From Methylophilus sp. DW102 (lineage in GTDB: Bacteria; Pseudomonadota; Gammaproteobacteria; Burkholderiales; Methylophilaceae), in contig NZ_AP029023.1 in assembly GCF_037076555.1 (NCBI RefSeq), forward strand, positions 2,542,001 to 2,606,000: 64,000 nucleotides of DNA, given 5' to 3'. A program made the translations under genes and the position numbers. The number at the start of each line of letters is the position of its first letter. Positions within the stretch are counted from its first letter, which is position 1. Shown piece by piece: positions 36,626-47,295 of the stretch. The notes beneath the pieces were generated by a model that was given only the letters and a program-made list of their open reading frames with translations, ran no database searches and was not told the origin of the DNA.

Positions 36626-38083
36626 TTATAACAAGAAGATGGTGGCCAGGCCGAGAAAAATCATAAAGCCGCCGCTGTCGGTGATTGCCGTAATGAGGAC
36701 GCTGGATCCCACGGCGGGGTCACGATCCAGTTTATTCATCACCAAAGGAATGGTGACGCCAATAATGGCCGCCAACAACAAATTAAGTGTCATCGCCGAC
36801 ATCATGACCAGCCCCAAGGCCGCGCTATGATAGAGCCAAAAAGCGATCAGGCCGAGCACACTGCCCCAGATTAAGCCATTCAGCAAAGCCACGCCCATCT
36901 CTTTTTGCAACAGAGACTTCATGTGATAGCCAGAAATTTGCCCCAAAGCCAGACCGCGTACAATCATGGTGGTGGTTTGGTTACCGGAATTGCCGCCTAT
37001 GCCGGCAACAATCGGCATCAGTGCAGCCAACGCTACAATTCGCTCAATACTACCCTCAAACAAGCCAATGACTCGGGAAGCAACCAGCGCCGTCACCAAG
37101 TTAATTGCCAACCACGCCCAACGGTTTTGCACCGACTTCCAGATAGAAGCAAAGAAGTCTTCTTCTTCGCGCAAACCAGCCAAAGACAGCATTTCCGCCT
37201 CGGCCTCTTCACGAATGATATCCATCACCGTATCCACGGTAATCCTGCCGACCAGCTTGCGATTATTATCTACCACCGGGGCAGTTACCAAGTCATAACG
37301 TTCAAACGCCATCGCCGCCTGGTCCGCCATATCCTCAGGGTGAAACACCACAGCATCGGTAGACATGATATCGCCGACTTTGGTCTCCGGATCATTCAGA
37401 ATAATACGCTTGAGTGGCAACACCCCTTGCAGGATGTCATCGCGATTAATGACAAACAACTTGTCGGTATGGTCGGGAAACTTAGGCAATCTGCGCAGAT
37501 AGCGCAAGACCACTTCCAGCGTGATATCGTCCCGAATGGTCACAATATCAAAATCCATGATCGAACCGACAGTATCATCGGGATAAGACAGCGCAGACTG
37601 CAAACGCTCACGATGCTGTGTATCCAGGCTATACAGCAGATCCTGCAATACATCTTTAGGTAAATCAGGCGCAAGATCAGCCAGCTCATCGGTGTCAAGC
37701 TGCTCGGCGGCTGCCAGCAACTCTTCGCTATCCATGTCGGCGATCAGTGTCTGGCGCACCGCATCCGACACTTCGAGCAAGATCTCGCCATCGCGTTCTG
37801 CTTTTACCAGATCCCAAACCATTAAACGATCGTCTAATGGCAGCGACTCCAGAATATAGGCAACGTCGGCCGGATGTAGCTGATCCAATTTGTGCTGCAG
37901 CACATTCAAATTCTGCCTGTGTACCAGCGTCTCAACCAGATCATGATTCGGCATATCCTGCCTATGCACGACATGCTCAACCAGCTTGTGTTTACCCAAT
38001 AAATGGATCACTTGCTGCAAAGTCTCACTGAGGCTTTCTTTGCCTTCAATTACTTTTTCATCATGTTCGTGAATTTCTGTCAT
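36626..38083 (-). CDS. mgtE: Magnesium transporter MgtE
   Basis: This Mg2+ channel has 485 residues. Features in order are an acidic N domain (about residues 50-160, with LHPADVAYILESLP), two CBS domains (about 165-290) that sense cytosolic Mg2+, a plug helix and five membrane helices. The TM signature GIGGNSGNQTTTMIVRGLA and the ion-site Asp in AITDSGGFMIFLGLA are intact. It is upstream of the MscS-type channel gene and divergent from the glutaredoxin-like gene. Confidence 0.95.
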   Translation of the reverse strand: MTEIHEHDEKVIEGKESLSETLQQVIHLLGKHKLVEHVVHRQDMPNHDLVETLVHRQNLNVLQHKLDQLHPADVAYILESLPLDDRLMVWDLVKAERDGEILLEVSDAVRQTLIADMDSEELLAAAEQLDTDELADLAPDLPKDVLQDLLYSLDTQHRERLQSALSYPDDTVGSIMDFDIVTIRDDITLEVVLRYLRRLPKFPDHTDKLFVINRDDILQGVLPLKRIILNDPETKVGDIMSTDAVVFHPEDMADQAAMAFERYDLVTAPVVDNNRKLVGRITVDTVMDIIREEAEAEMLSLAGLREEEDFFASIWKSVQNRWAWLAINLVTALVASRVIGLFEGSIERIVALAALMPIVAGIGGNSGNQTTTMIVRGLALGQISGYHMKSLLQKEMGVALLNGLIWGSVLGLIAFWLYHSAALGLVMMSAMTLNLLLAAIIGVTIPLVMNKLDRDPAVGSSVLITAITDSGGFMIFLGLATIFLL

Positions 38084-38161
38084 GCAGGATCCAATATTGA
38101 GCAGCCGTTATTTTTTGCAGGTATTATTGTACAAAGCGTTGATGACACTACCTAGACTTTT

Positions 38162-38410
38162 ATGCAAAAGCCATTGATATTATTTGGCACCGTTGGGTGC
38201 CATCTCTGTGAGGATGCAGAGCGTATTTTGCAGGCCTTAAAACTGCCTTACCAATACGTAGACATTATTGAAGATGAAAAATTGCTAGAACGCTATCAAA
38301 TCAGCATTCCAGTATTGTTAGAAAACACGTCAGATCAGGAGAATATACTGGCTTGGCCTTTTAATAGCGAACAAGTCAGTCAATGGCTGTTATCGCATCG
38401 TACCAAATAA
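38162..38410 (+). CDS. Glutaredoxin-like thiol-disulfide protein
   Basis: The product has 82 residues with a thioredoxin fold (DUF836-type). The redox motif is CHLC (residues 13-16) in GTVGCHLCEDAE. The cis-Pro follows in SIPVLL. The partner is unknown. It faces rplQ, with a shared terminator directly after its stop. Confidence 0.82.
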   Translation: MQKPLILFGTVGCHLCEDAERILQALKLPYQYVDIIEDEKLLERYQISIPVLLENTSDQENILAWPFNSEQVSQWLLSHRTK

Positions 38411-38436
38411 AAAAGCCAGCGATTGCTGGCTTTTTT
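38409..38436. terminator. Bidirectional terminator: end of the alpha operon and of the glutaredoxin-like gene
   Basis: Twelve-base perfect arms (38409-38420 and 38425-38436) are A-rich outside one arm and T-rich outside the other. On the reverse strand it ends the rpsM-rplQ unit, 16 bases after rplQ. Confidence 0.92.
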
Positions 38437-38452
38437 ATTGATGCGTCAGAAC

Positions 38453-38839
38453 TTACTCTGCAGCTGGTGCTTCTGCAACTTCTGGACGGTCTACCAACTC
38501 AACAAACGCCATAGGCGCATTGTCACCGTTGCGGAAACCACATTTCAGAATACGCAGATAACCACCATTGCGTGCATTGTAACGTGGACCCAGTTCACCG
38601 AACAGTTTACCAACGATGTCACGATCACGCAGACGGCTGAACGCCAAACGACGGTTTGCCAGTGTAGGTGTTTTACCTAAAGTGATCAGAGGCTCAGCGT
38701 ACTTACGCAGCTCTTTTGCTTTTGGCAAAGTTGTTTTGATCACTTCGTGACGCAGCAAAGAGGTCACCATGTTGCGGAACATGGCAGCACGGTGGCTGCT
38801 GGTTCTGTTCAATTTACGATTGCTATTACCGTGACGCAT
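38453..38839 (-). CDS. rplQ: 50S ribosomal protein L17
   Basis: The product has 128 residues (E. coli 127) and begins [20 protein letters not shown], the diagnostic L17 start. The C-terminal tail is Ala/Glu rich. It is the last gene of the alpha operon, 33 bases after rpoA, and a strong terminator follows. Confidence 0.97.
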   Translation of the reverse strand: MRHGNSNRKLNRTSSHRAAMFRNMVTSLLRHEVIKTTLPKAKELRKYAEPLITLGKTPTLANRRLAFSRLRDRDIVGKLFGELGPRYNARNGGYLRILKCGFRNGDNAPMAFVELVDRPEVAEAPAAE

Positions 38840-38872
38840 AGTAATTTCCTTAAGTATTTATCTTATTAGAAA

Positions 38873-39859
38873 TTAAGCTTTTTCCAAGCCAACAGGTGGC
38901 CAGTTTTCCAGCTTCATTCCCAGTGTTAAGCCTTTGGAGGCCAACACATCTTTAATTTCATTCAATGATTTTCTACCCAGGTTAGGCGCCTTCAGCAATT
39001 CGTTTTCAGTACGCTGAATCAGATCACCAATGTAGAAAATGTTTTCTGCTTTGAGGCAGTTGGCAGAACGTACTGTCAATTCCAGATCATCTACTGGACG
39101 CAACAGGATAGGATCTACCTGTGGAGCTGCTTTCACTTCAACGTCAGCAGAAGCACCTTCCAGGTTCGCAAATACTGACAACTGACCAATCAGGATACGT
39201 GCAGCATCACGAATCGCCTGCTCAGGCTCGATGATACCGTTGGTTTCCACATCCATAATCAGCTTGTCGAGGTCAGTACGCTGCTCAACACGGGCACTTT
39301 CAACATGATAGCTGACTTTGTTGATCGGGCTGAAAGACGCATCCACCATCATGAAGCCCAACACACGGTCTTCATCGTTGGCTTTTTGACGCGCTGGAAC
39401 AGGTTGATAACCACGACCCATTTCAACTTTCACTTCCAGATTCAACTTACCGCCTTTAGTGATGTTAGCAAGGATATGATTTGGGTTCACAATCTCAGCA
39501 TCATGACCCACTTCAAAATCACCAGCTGTCACAATCCCTTCACCGCTTTTGCTCAAAACCAGAATGGTTTCAGTTTTGTTGTGCAGTTTTAAAGCAACAC
39601 CTTTGAGGTTAAGCAAGATATCAACAACATCTTCTTGCACACCTTCGATCGTGGAGTACTCATGTACGACACCATCGATTTTTACTTCAGTAATGGCAAA
39701 ACCCGGAATGGAAGAGAGCAAGACTCTTCTTAACGCATTACCCAAGGTATAGCCAAAGCCACGTTCCATTGGCTCCAAAGTCACACGTGCGCGGAGTGGC
39801 GTTATCACTTCAACGTCAACAACACGTGGCTTCAAATAATCTGTAGGGTTATTTTGCAT
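38873..39859 (-). CDS. rpoA: RNA polymerase alpha subunit
   Basis: The product has 328 residues (E. coli 329). The N-terminal dimerisation domain has [22 protein letters not shown]. The C-terminal domain that contacts UP elements and activators runs from about residue 245, with [20 protein letters not shown] and the helix-hairpin-helix [16 protein letters not shown]. It lies between rpsD and rplQ as usual. Confidence 0.98.
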   Translation of the reverse strand: MQNNPTDYLKPRVVDVEVITPLRARVTLEPMERGFGYTLGNALRRVLLSSIPGFAITEVKIDGVVHEYSTIEGVQEDVVDILLNLKGVALKLHNKTETILVLSKSGEGIVTAGDFEVGHDAEIVNPNHILANITKGGKLNLEVKVEMGRGYQPVPARQKANDEDRVLGFMMVDASFSPINKVSYHVESARVEQRTDLDKLIMDVETNGIIEPEQAIRDAARILIGQLSVFANLEGASADVEVKAAPQVDPILLRPVDDLELTVRSANCLKAENIFYIGDLIQRTENELLKAPNLGRKSLNEIKDVLASKGLTLGMKLENWPPVGLEKA

Positions 39860-39915
39860 ACAATTCCTTGAAGTAATTGGGTATTAAAAAATAAACCTTA
39901 GCCTAGACTAAGCGA

Positions 39916-40545
39916 TTACTTAGAATACAATTCAACGATCAATGATTCATTGATGGTAGCAGGCAACTCATCACGCTGAGGTTTAGCCTTAAACTTACCA
40001 GACAATGCTTTGACGTCGACTTCCAACCACTCAGGGAAACCACGCTGTTCAGCTGCTTCAACAGCTGCTTTAATACGCAATTGTGTTTTTGCTTTATCAG
40101 CCACAGAAATCACGTCACCAGCCTTCACTTGATAGGAAGGAACGTTTACGCGCTTGCCGTTAACCAAAATAGCGTTATGACGGACCACTTGACGTGCTTC
40201 AGAGCGAGAACCTGCCAAACCCATGCGGTATGCAACGTTGTCCAAACGGGACTCCAGCAACTGCAACAGGCTCTCACCAGTAATGCCTTTTTGACGGTCA
40301 GCTTCAGCGTAGTAAGTACGGAATTGACCTTCCAATACGCCGTAGATACGACGTACTTTTTGTTTCTCACGCAGTTGGACACCATAGTCTGACAAACGTG
40401 AGTTACGGCGTTGACCATGCTGACCTGGTGCGAAGTTGCGCTTTTCGATCGCGCATTTGTCTGTAAAGCATTTTTCTGCTTTCAGAAACAGCTTTTCACC
40501 TTCACGACGGCATTGACGGCATTTAGGGTCTAAATTTCTAGCCAA
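39916..40545 (-). CDS. rpsD: 30S ribosomal protein S4 (four-cysteine form)
   Basis: The product has 209 residues (E. coli 206). S4 nucleates 30S assembly and, in E. coli, represses the alpha operon. Here the N-terminus has Cys9, Cys12, Cys26 and Cys31 (C-x2-C and C-x4-C), a probable zinc site that E. coli S4 lacks. The S4 domain ([19 protein letters not shown]) is intact. Confidence 0.97.
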   Translation of the reverse strand: MARNLDPKCRQCRREGEKLFLKAEKCFTDKCAIEKRNFAPGQHGQRRNSRLSDYGVQLREKQKVRRIYGVLEGQFRTYYAEADRQKGITGESLLQLLESRLDNVAYRMGLAGSRSEARQVVRHNAILVNGKRVNVPSYQVKAGDVISVADKAKTQLRIKAAVEAAEQRGFPEWLEVDVKALSGKFKAKPQRDELPATINESLIVELYSK

Positions 40546-40592
40546 AATAGTTCTCCAGTAATCGATTCGCTAATCTGTGACAGCGAAATGAA

Positions 40593-40982
40593 TTAAATTC
40601 TGCGTTTTTTCGGTGGACGGCAACCGTTATGAGGTACCGGGGTCACATCCGTAATGCTAGTGATTTTGAAACCAGCAGCATTCAACGCACGCACAGCAGA
40701 TTCACGACCTGGACCTGGCCCTTTAATACGCACTTCCAGATTCTTCACACCAGACTCCTGAGCGGCTTTACCAGCCACCTCAGAAGCTACCTGAGCAGCA
40801 AAAGGAGTACTCTTACGTGAACCTTTAAAACCTTGACCACCGGAAGTAGCCCATGACAATGCATTGCCTTGACGATCGGTAATCGTGATAATCGTGTTGT
40901 TAAAAGAAGCGTGCACGTGGGCAATACCCTCGGCAATATTCTTTTTAACTTTTTTTCTAACGCGTACATTAGCTTTTGCCAT
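40593..40982 (-). CDS. rpsK: 30S ribosomal protein S11
   Basis: The product has 129 residues, as in E. coli. S11 lies on the platform near the mRNA exit. Conserved segments include [19 protein letters not shown] and the C-terminal [15 protein letters not shown]. It is between rpsM and rpsD in the alpha operon. Confidence 0.98.
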   Translation of the reverse strand: MAKANVRVRKKVKKNIAEGIAHVHASFNNTIITITDRQGNALSWATSGGQGFKGSRKSTPFAAQVASEVAGKAAQESGVKNLEVRIKGPGPGRESAVRALNAAGFKITSITDVTPVPHNGCRPPKKRRI

Positions 40983-41021
40983 GTTGTACTGTCCTTAATA
41001 TTTACTTTTGTTCAATAAAGA

Positions 41022-41384
41022 TTATTTAGCTTGTTTGATCGCTTTAACCGGACCTTTGCGTGTACGCGCATTGGTTTTGGTACGCTGACCGCGCACTGGC
41101 AAACCACGACGATGGCGAATACCGCGGTAGCAACCCAAGTCCATCAAACGTTTGATATTCATGGTCACTTCACGACGCAAATCACCTTCTACAGTGTATT
41201 TAGCCACTTCGTCACGCAGCTTCTCTACTTCTGCATCGCTCAAGTCTTTAACCTTTACAGTAGTTAAAACACCAGCTGCAGCACAGATCTTCTGCGCAGT
41301 ATCGCGACCAATACCATAAATAGAGGTCAACGCAATTTCTGCATGTTTGTGGTTTGGGATATTTACCCCGGCAATACGAGCCAT
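41022..41384 (-). CDS. rpsM: 30S ribosomal protein S13
   Basis: The product has 120 residues (E. coli 118). It forms bridges to the large subunit and contacts the P-site tRNA. It begins [20 protein letters not shown] and has [19 protein letters not shown]. It is the first gene after the alpha promoter, with a leader of about 60 bases. Confidence 0.98.
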   Translation of the reverse strand: MARIAGVNIPNHKHAEIALTSIYGIGRDTAQKICAAAGVLTTVKVKDLSDAEVEKLRDEVAKYTVEGDLRREVTMNIKRLMDLGCYRGIRHRRGLPVRGQRTKTNARTRKGPVKAIKQAK

Positions 41385-41449
41385 ACTTAAACTCCAATAA
41401 TCAATCGTTTTTCACGATCAAACTTGTGCGTAGAAAAGAAAAGCCGCAT

Positions 41450-41478
41450 ATTATATCAGCTTCACTATGCTCTCACAA
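41450..41478 (-). promoter_or_regulatory. Alpha-operon promoter (before rpsM)
   Basis: On the reverse strand there is TTGTGA (41473-41478), a 17-base spacer and TATAAT (41450-41455). It lies between rpmJ and rpsM. Unlike the other three ribosomal-operon promoters here, no clear hairpin overlaps its -35. Confidence 0.75.
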
Positions 41479-41492
41479 GCAATTGTTTACCA

Positions 41493-41606
41493 TTAACCTT
41501 GACGTTGTTTATGACGTGGGTCAGTACAAATAATGCGAACAACACCGCGACGTCTTACGACTTTACAGTTACGGCATAATGTTTTAACTGATGCGCGAAC
41601 TCTCAT
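41493..41606 (-). CDS. rpmJ: 50S ribosomal protein L36
   Basis: The 37-residue protein begins [20 protein letters not shown]. The zinc-ribbon ligands Cys11, Cys14, Cys27 and His32 are present, so this is the zinc-binding form. It lies between infA and the alpha promoter. The 38-codon reading frame, with stop, was read directly on the reverse strand. Confidence 0.96.
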   Translation of the reverse strand: MRVRASVKTLCRNCKVVRRRGVVRIICTDPRHKQRQG

Positions 41607-41630
41607 CTTACTTTCCTTTAATTAATTCAC

Positions 41631-41849
41631 TTACTTTGCGCGGAATGTAATTCGCGCACGGGTTAAATCATAAGGGGTCATCTCAACCGTGACTTTGTCA
41701 CCTGGCAGAATACGGATGTAATGCATACGCATTTTGCCTGAAATGTAACCAAGTACTGTATGACCATTTTCCAGTTTCACTTTAAAAGTTGCATTCGGGA
41801 GATTTTCAACAATCTCCCCCTGCATCTCAATGCGATCCTCTTTTGCCAT
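41631..41849 (-). CDS. infA: Translation initiation factor IF-1
   Basis: The product has 72 residues with an OB fold. It begins [20 protein letters not shown] and ends in [13 protein letters not shown]-1 blocks the A site during initiation. Its place between secY and rpmJ is usual in betaproteobacteria and Gram-positives but differs from E. coli, where infA is elsewhere. Confidence 0.97.
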   Translation of the reverse strand: MAKEDRIEMQGEIVENLPNATFKVKLENGHTVLGYISGKMRMHYIRILPGDKVTVEMTPYDLTRARITFRAK

Positions 41850-41852
41850 CTT

Positions 41853-43166
41853 CTACTTACCCGTCCCCTTAAAGTTTGCCTTTTTCAGCAAGCCTTCATA
41901 CTGTTGCGACATCAGATGAGATTGCACCTGCGTCATAAAGTCCATCGTCACAACAACGATAATCAACAATGAAGTTCCACCAAAATAGAACGGGGTATTA
42001 AATTTCAACACTAAAAACTCTGGCAATAAACAAACCAGCGTAATGTACAGCGCACCAATCAATGTCAAACGACCCATGATGCGGTCAATATATTTTGCGG
42101 TTTGCTCACCTGGGCGAATACCTGGCACAAATGCGCCACTCTTCTTCAGGTTATCTGCAGTTTCCTTGGGATTGAACACCAATGCCGTGTAGAAAAAAGC
42201 AAAAAACAAAATCGCTGCAGCAAACAACAAGATGTATAAGGGCTGACCAGGCGACAGTTTTGCACTGACGTCCTTGAGCCAATACATGTGCTCACTGCTA
42301 CCAAACCAACCAGCTAAAGTAGCCGGGAATAAAATAATACTTGAAGCAAAAATCGGTGGAATCACACCAGACATATTTAGCTTCAAAGGCAAATGCGTCG
42401 ATTGACCGCCGTAAATGCGGTTACCAACCTGACGCTTTGCGTAATTCACTGTGATTTTGCGTTGACCGCGCTCAACAAAAACCACCAGAGCTGTCACTAA
42501 AATCACTGCCACAAACAGGAACATCACTAATGGAATAGAGAATGCGCCTGTTTTAGCCAAATCCAAGGTGCTACCAATTGCATGCGGCAAGCCCGCTACA
42601 ATCCCGGCAAAAATAATGATAGAAATACCATTACCAATGCCACGCTCGGTAATCTGCTCACCCAACCACATCAGGAACATCGTCCCGGCCACCAGTGTGG
42701 TAACTGCAGTGATGCGGAAAGCAAAGCCAGGATCCAATACCAGACCAGCCTGACCTTCAAGTGCGATCGCAATACCCAGCGCCTGGAAAGTCGCTAACAA
42801 TACCGTGCCGTAACGCGTGTACTTCGTGATCTGGCGTCTACCAGCTTCACCTTCTTTTTTCAGCTGCTCCAACTGTGGTGAAACCACCGTGAGCAACTGC
42901 ATAATAATCGACGCAGAAATGTAGGGCATGATCCCCAGGGCAAATACGGTAAAACGCGACAGCGCCCCACCAGAGAACATGTTAAACATGCCCAAAATGC
43001 CATCTTTCTGCGTGTCGAACAACTGCTTCAACACTGTAGGATCAATGCCTGGCACTGGAATATGTGCTCCGAGGCGGTAAACCACCAATGCACCCAACAA
43101 GAACCACAAACGGCTTTTTAATTCGCCAAGTTTGCCAACGGAACTTAAGATATTATCCTGTGCCAA
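41853..43166 (-). CDS. secY: Protein translocase subunit SecY
   Basis: This is the pore subunit of the Sec translocon, with 437 residues and ten membrane helices (E. coli 443). Conserved segments include [16 protein letters not shown] and the cytosolic loop [17 protein letters not shown]. It follows rplO by 24 bases and precedes infA by 3 bases in the spc operon. Confidence 0.97.
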   Translation of the reverse strand: MAQDNILSSVGKLGELKSRLWFLLGALVVYRLGAHIPVPGIDPTVLKQLFDTQKDGILGMFNMFSGGALSRFTVFALGIMPYISASIIMQLLTVVSPQLEQLKKEGEAGRRQITKYTRYGTVLLATFQALGIAIALEGQAGLVLDPGFAFRITAVTTLVAGTMFLMWLGEQITERGIGNGISIIIFAGIVAGLPHAIGSTLDLAKTGAFSIPLVMFLFVAVILVTALVVFVERGQRKITVNYAKRQVGNRIYGGQSTHLPLKLNMSGVIPPIFASSIILFPATLAGWFGSSEHMYWLKDVSAKLSPGQPLYILLFAAAILFFAFFYTALVFNPKETADNLKKSGAFVPGIRPGEQTAKYIDRIMGRLTLIGALYITLVCLLPEFLVLKFNTPFYFGGTSLLIIVVVTMDFMTQVQSHLMSQQYEGLLKKANFKGTGK

Positions 43167-43190
43167 GCTGATACTCTCTTTTGACTACGT

Positions 43191-43628
43191 TTATACTTCC
43201 AGCACTTTGCCGCCAGCTGCTTCAATGGCTGCCTTAGCACCTTTGGTCAACAACAACCCTTGCACTTGAACCTTGGCTGAAACTTCACCAGACAGATAGA
43301 CTTTCACTGCCTTCACAGCAGCTGGAACCAATTTCGCTGCTTTCAATGCCAAGATATCAACCACCTCAGCATCAACCAAAGCCAACTCGCTAGTACGAAT
43401 ACGTGCGGTGTCTGCATGAGTCAGGGAGTTAAAACCACGTTTAGGCAAGCGACGTTGCAAAGGCATTTGACCGCCTTCAAAACCTACTTTATGGAAACCG
43501 CCAGCACGGGATTTTTGACCTTTGTGACCACGGCCACCAGTTTTACCCAAGCCAGAACCAATCCCACGACCTAAACGACGAGGTGCTTTTTTTGCGCCTG
43601 CAGCAGGCTTAATCGTGTTTAATTGCAT
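43191..43628 (-). CDS. rplO: 50S ribosomal protein L15
   Basis: The product has 145 residues (E. coli 144). The Gly/Arg-rich N-terminus ([21 protein letters not shown]) threads into 23S rRNA and is diagnostic. It starts 2 bases after the rpmD stop. Confidence 0.97.
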   Translation of the reverse strand: MQLNTIKPAAGAKKAPRRLGRGIGSGLGKTGGRGHKGQKSRAGGFHKVGFEGGQMPLQRRLPKRGFNSLTHADTARIRTSELALVDAEVVDILALKAAKLVPAAVKAVKVYLSGEVSAKVQVQGLLLTKGAKAAIEAAGGKVLEV

Positions 43629-43630
43629 GA

Positions 43631-43825
43631 TTATTCAACCTTCAAAAGATAACTCACAGCGTTGATCATGCCGCGAATTTCAGGAGTGTCCTGCACTTCT
43701 ACAGTGTGGTGCATACGACGCAAACCCAAGCCACGAACAGTAGCTTTGTGTGCTTCAATACGACCAATCAAACTTCTTACCAGCGTCACTTTCAAAGTAG
43801 CGCTTTCTTTTTTTGCTTTAGCCAT
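43631..43825 (-). CDS. rpmD: 50S ribosomal protein L30
   Basis: The product has 64 residues (E. coli 59), the extra residues being a Lys/Ala-rich N-terminus. The core is [20 protein letters not shown] then [11 protein letters not shown]. It is tightly packed between rpsE and rplO. Confidence 0.96.
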   Translation of the reverse strand: MAKAKKESATLKVTLVRSLIGRIEAHKATVRGLGLRRMHHTVEVQDTPEIRGMINAVSYLLKVE

Positions 43826-43827
43826 GA

Positions 43828-44337
43828 TTAACCTCTGATTTCTTCTACGGTCTTACCACGTTTAGCGGCGATTTCAGCCGGTGTATTCATGGATGCCAGA
43901 CCATTCAAGGTCGCGCGAACCAGGTTGTAAGGATTGGTTGAACCAATACTCTTTGCAACGACGTTAGTCACACCCATTACTTCGAAGATCGCACGCATTG
44001 CGCCACCAGCAATAATACCGGTACCTTCAGAAGCTGGCTGAATCAGCACTTTAGCGGCACCGTGAACACCGGTCACTGCATGGTGTAATGTGCCATTGTT
44101 CAGGTTCACTTTAACCATACTGCGACGGGCTTCGTCCATGGCTTTTTGTACAGCCACAGGCACTTCACGTGCTTTACCTTTACCCATACCAACGGCGCCA
44201 TCACCATCACCAACCACGGTCAGCGCAGCGAAGCTCATGATACGACCACCTTTAACCGTTTTACTTACACGGTTAACGGTAATCATCTTTTCGCGCAAAC
44301 CGTCAGTTTGCTGCTGTTGTTCAATATCTTTAGCCAT
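43828..44337 (-). CDS. rpsE: 30S ribosomal protein S5
   Basis: The product has 169 residues (E. coli 167). S5 takes part in decoding fidelity and mRNA helicase activity. The S5 RNA-binding region ([20 protein letters not shown]) and [15 protein letters not shown] are conserved. A short Gln-rich N-terminal stretch precedes the core. Confidence 0.97.
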   Translation of the reverse strand: MAKDIEQQQQTDGLREKMITVNRVSKTVKGGRIMSFAALTVVGDGDGAVGMGKGKAREVPVAVQKAMDEARRSMVKVNLNNGTLHHAVTGVHGAAKVLIQPASEGTGIIAGGAMRAIFEVMGVTNVVAKSIGSTNPYNLVRATLNGLASMNTPAEIAAKRGKTVEEIRG

Positions 44338-44351
44338 TCTTTATCTCACCC

Positions 44352-44705
44352 TTAGAATTTGAGACCAGATTCACGGGCAGCGTCAGCCAAAGCCTTGATA
44401 CGACCGTGATACTTGTAGCCTGAACGATCAAATGCAACAGTGGTAATACCTGCTTTTGCTGCTTTTTCAGCAATACGCTTACCAATCAGGGTTGCAGCTT
44501 CGATGTTGCCGCCATTTTTCAGTTGTTGACGCACTTCAGCCTCAACGGTGGATGCACTCGCCAACACGCGATCGCCAGTTTCAGCAATAATCTGTGCGTA
44601 GATATTGGTGTTGGTGCGATGTACACTCAAACGTGTCACTTTCAACTCGGCGATTTTGGCACGGGTTTTACGTGCTCTGCGCAAGCGGTTATTTACGTTT
44701 TTCAT
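44352..44705 (-). CDS. rplR: 50S ribosomal protein L18
   Basis: The product has 117 residues, as in E. coli; it binds 5S rRNA. The conserved [16 protein letters not shown] and the C-terminal [20 protein letters not shown] are present. A 74-base gap separates it from rplF, containing a weak dyad (44742-44759). Confidence 0.97.
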   Translation of the reverse strand: MKNVNNRLRRARKTRAKIAELKVTRLSVHRTNTNIYAQIIAETGDRVLASASTVEAEVRQQLKNGGNIEAATLIGKRIAEKAAKAGITTVAFDRSGYKYHGRIKALADAARESGLKF

Positions 44706-44779
44706 TGAATTTACCTTTAATGTTGAATCACTGTTCAGGCGAGCTTCTAATTAGGAGCTGTAACCTACAAGTGTCTTAC

Positions 44780-45313
44780 TTATTTTTTCTTGGTCTCTTT
44801 GATGACCACCACTTCGTCCGCATAACGAACACCTTTACCTTTATAAGGCTCTGGTGCACGATAAGCACGAATTTGAGCAGCCACTTGACCAACCACTTGC
44901 TTGTTGGCGCCTGTCAACACTACTTCAGTAGGAGTAGGTGTCTGTACAGTCACGCCTTCAGGCATTTTATGGTTGATTGGGTGGGAATAGCCCAACTCCA
45001 GGTTCAAGGTAGAACCCTGAGCATTGGCTTTGTAACCCACACCGATCAGTGACAGCTTACGGGTAAACCCGGCAGAAACACCTTGCACCATATTGGCCAG
45101 CAATGCGCGGGTTGTACCTGACATCGCTCTTGCATGCTGTGTTTCACCATTCGTTTGAACCAACAACTGCTCACCATCGCGAACCACTGAAATATCAGCA
45201 GACAACGCTTGAGTCAACTTACCCAAAGGGCCGCTCACCGCGACTTCTGAGGCTGAGATTACAACTTCTACTTTCGCAGGAATTGCAATCGGATTTTTAG
45301 CAACACGTGACAT
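44780..45313 (-). CDS. rplF: 50S ribosomal protein L6
   Basis: The product has 177 residues, as in E. coli, starting MSRVAKNPIAIP at 45313; an in-frame extension to 45340 overlaps rpsH and has no family support. The C-terminal repeat ends in PEPYKGKGVRYADEVV, the L6 signature. It lies near the GTPase-associated centre. Confidence 0.97.
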   Translation of the reverse strand: MSRVAKNPIAIPAKVEVVISASEVAVSGPLGKLTQALSADISVVRDGEQLLVQTNGETQHARAMSGTTRALLANMVQGVSAGFTRKLSLIGVGYKANAQGSTLNLELGYSHPINHKMPEGVTVQTPTPTEVVLTGANKQVVGQVAAQIRAYRAPEPYKGKGVRYADEVVVIKETKKK

Positions 45314-45324
45314 ATTGATTCTCC

Positions 45325-45720
45325 TTAGGCCACGATGCACAGAACTTCGCCACCAATACCGGCAGCTTGTGCTTTACGATCGGTCATCACGCCTTTGGAT
45401 GTTGAAACAATCGTCACACCCAAACCGTTCATTACTTTAGGCAGATTTTCGCTACCTTTATAAACACGCAAACCTGGCTTGGATACGCGCTCGATCTTCT
45501 CAATCACTGGACGACCTGCGTAATATTTCAGGCTAATGTTCAAAACTGGCTTACCGTCATTGTTTTGAACGTTGAAATCGTCGATATAACCTTCATCTTT
45601 CAACACATTTGCAATTGCACCCTTCAACTTGGAAGCAGGCATTGAAACGGTTGTTTTATTCGTACGTTGCGCGTTACGAATACGGGTCAACATATCGGCA
45701 ATCGGATCACTCATACTCAT
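45325..45720 (-). CDS. rpsH: 30S ribosomal protein S8
   Basis: The product has 131 residues (E. coli 130), beginning [18 protein letters not shown]. It binds the central domain of 16S rRNA and in E. coli also represses the spc operon by binding its mRNA. The C-terminal [20 protein letters not shown] is conserved. Confidence 0.97.
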   Translation of the reverse strand: MSMSDPIADMLTRIRNAQRTNKTTVSMPASKLKGAIANVLKDEGYIDDFNVQNNDGKPVLNISLKYYAGRPVIEKIERVSKPGLRVYKGSENLPKVMNGLGVTIVSTSKGVMTDRKAQAAGIGGEVLCIVA

Positions 45721-45734
45721 GTTCTATTCCTCCG

Positions 45735-46040
45735 TTACCAGCTGGCCTTGGTGACACCTGGTACGTGACCAGCCATCATCAATTTACGCAACTCGTTACG
45801 TGCGATACCAAATTTACTAAACACACCACGTGGACGACCAGTCAAAGCACAACGATTACGTGTGCGAACAGGACTGGAATTACGTGGCAAACTTTGCAAT
45901 TTCAAACGTGCAGCCATGCGATCTTCAACACTGGCAGACTGGTCATTCACAGTAGCAACCAATTCAGCTCGTTTAGCTGCAAATTTTTTAACGGTTTCGC
46001 GACGCTTTTGCTCGCGCTCTGTCATACATACTTTTGCCAT
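45735..46040 (-). CDS. rpsN: 30S ribosomal protein S14 (zinc-free long form)
   Basis: The product has 101 residues, the length of the cysteine-poor form. There is no CxxC zinc knuckle. The conserved tail is [19 protein letters not shown]. It contrasts with the four-cysteine S4 and zinc-type L36 in the same cluster. Confidence 0.97.
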   Translation of the reverse strand: MAKVCMTEREQKRRETVKKFAAKRAELVATVNDQSASVEDRMAARLKLQSLPRNSSPVRTRNRCALTGRPRGVFSKFGIARNELRKLMMAGHVPGVTKASW

Positions 46041-46043
46041 GAC

Positions 46044-46583
46044 TTAACCTCTGAAAGGGAAACTAAACGCAGCCAAAAGAGCTTTCGCTTCTTCGTCTGT
46101 TTTTGCTGTTGTGGTAATTGTGATATTCATCCCGCGCAGCGCATCGATCTTGTCGTACTCGATTTCCGGGAAAATGATCTGCTCTTTTACACCCATGTTG
46201 TAGTTACCACGGCCATCAAATGATTTGCCGGAAATACCACGGAAGTCACGGATACGTGGAATAGCCACAGTGATCAGGCGATCCAGAAACTCATACATGC
46301 GCTCACGACGCAGAGTTACTTTACAACCAACAGGATAGTCATCACGGATTTTAAATGCAGCCACAGACTTTTTAGCCTTGGTCACAATAGGTTTCTGACC
46401 GGCAATTTTCTGCATATCAGACACCGCATTTTCCATGACTTTCTTGTCAGCAACGGCTTCGCCCACACCCATGTTCAGGGTAATTTTTTCGATACGAGGC
46501 ACCTGCATTGGAGAGGTATAACCAAATTGTTCTGTCAATTTGGCCACTACTGTATCGTTATAATACTGTTTTAAACGTGCCAT
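46044..46583 (-). CDS. rplE: 50S ribosomal protein L5
   Basis: The product has 179 residues, as in E. coli; it binds 5S rRNA and contacts P-site tRNA. Conserved segments are [15 protein letters not shown] and [18 protein letters not shown]. It is the third gene after the spc promoter. Confidence 0.98.
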   Translation of the reverse strand: MARLKQYYNDTVVAKLTEQFGYTSPMQVPRIEKITLNMGVGEAVADKKVMENAVSDMQKIAGQKPIVTKAKKSVAAFKIRDDYPVGCKVTLRRERMYEFLDRLITVAIPRIRDFRGISGKSFDGRGNYNMGVKEQIIFPEIEYDKIDALRGMNITITTTAKTDEEAKALLAAFSFPFRG

Positions 46584-46591
46584 ATTTATTC

Positions 46592-46909
46592 CTATGCGTC
46601 GATAGACTCGCCGCTAGATTTGAATACACGAATCTTGCGACCATCTTCCAGTACCTTAAAACCAACACGATCAGCTTTTTGTGTTGCAGCGTTGTAAATC
46701 GCCACATTGGAGCCGTCAACCGGCATTTCCTTGCTGATGATGCCACCAGTGATACCACGCATGGGGTTAGGACGAGTGTGTTTTTTCACTACATTCAAAC
46801 CTTCAACCACTACATGGCCGCTTGGCAAGACGCTCAAAACAGTACCTGTTTTGCCTGCATCTTTACCTGTATTCAAAATGACCTGGTCACCTTTGCGAAT
46901 TTTGCTCAT
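46592..46909 (-). CDS. rplX: 50S ribosomal protein L24
   Basis: The product has 105 residues (E. coli 104). The KOW motif ([20 protein letters not shown]) is at the N-terminus. It is an early assembly initiator of the 50S subunit. Confidence 0.97.
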   Translation of the reverse strand: MSKIRKGDQVILNTGKDAGKTGTVLSVLPSGHVVVEGLNVVKKHTRPNPMRGITGGIISKEMPVDGSNVAIYNAATQKADRVGFKVLEDGRKIRVFKSSGESIDA

Positions 46910-46926
46910 TTGATTGTCTCCAAGCC

Positions 46927-47295
46927 TTACAACACTTCAGGCGCCAGTGAAACAATCTTCATGAAGCGCTCACTACGCAATTCACGTGTCACAGGGCCAA
47001 AAATACGTGTACCAATCGGCTCCAGCTTGTTGTTCAACAACACTGCAGCATTGGCATCAAATTTAACTAACGAACCATCTGGACGGCGAACACCTTTAGC
47101 AGTGCGCACAACCACAGCGTTGTAGATTTCACCTTTCTTGACGCGACCACGCGGCGCAGCATCTTTCACGCTGACCTTGATGATGTCGCCAATGCTGGCG
47201 TAACGACGCTTGGAACCACCCAAAACTTTGATACACTGAACGGAACGCGCACCAGTGTTATCGGCCACTTCCAGCCGAGATTGCATTTGAATCAT
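46927..47295 (-). CDS. rplN: 50S ribosomal protein L14
   Basis: The product has 122 residues (E. coli 123) from the ATG at 47295, where [19 protein letters not shown] begins; a GGAG lies about 12 bases before it. Longer in-frame starts up to 47370 lie inside the transcribed leader and lack family support. It is the first gene of the spc operon. Confidence 0.97.
   Translation of the reverse strand: MIQMQSRLEVADNTGARSVQCIKVLGGSKRRYASIGDIIKVSVKDAAPRGRVKKGEIYNAVVVRTAKGVRRPDGSLVKFDANAAVLLNNKLEPIGTRIFGPVTRELRSERFMKIVSLAPEVL

Noticed and set aside
44742..44759. Dyad between rplF and rplR as an internal regulatory site
   Set aside because: AT-rich, needs a G-U pair, and no known ribosomal-protein site was recognised. 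Too weak to claim.
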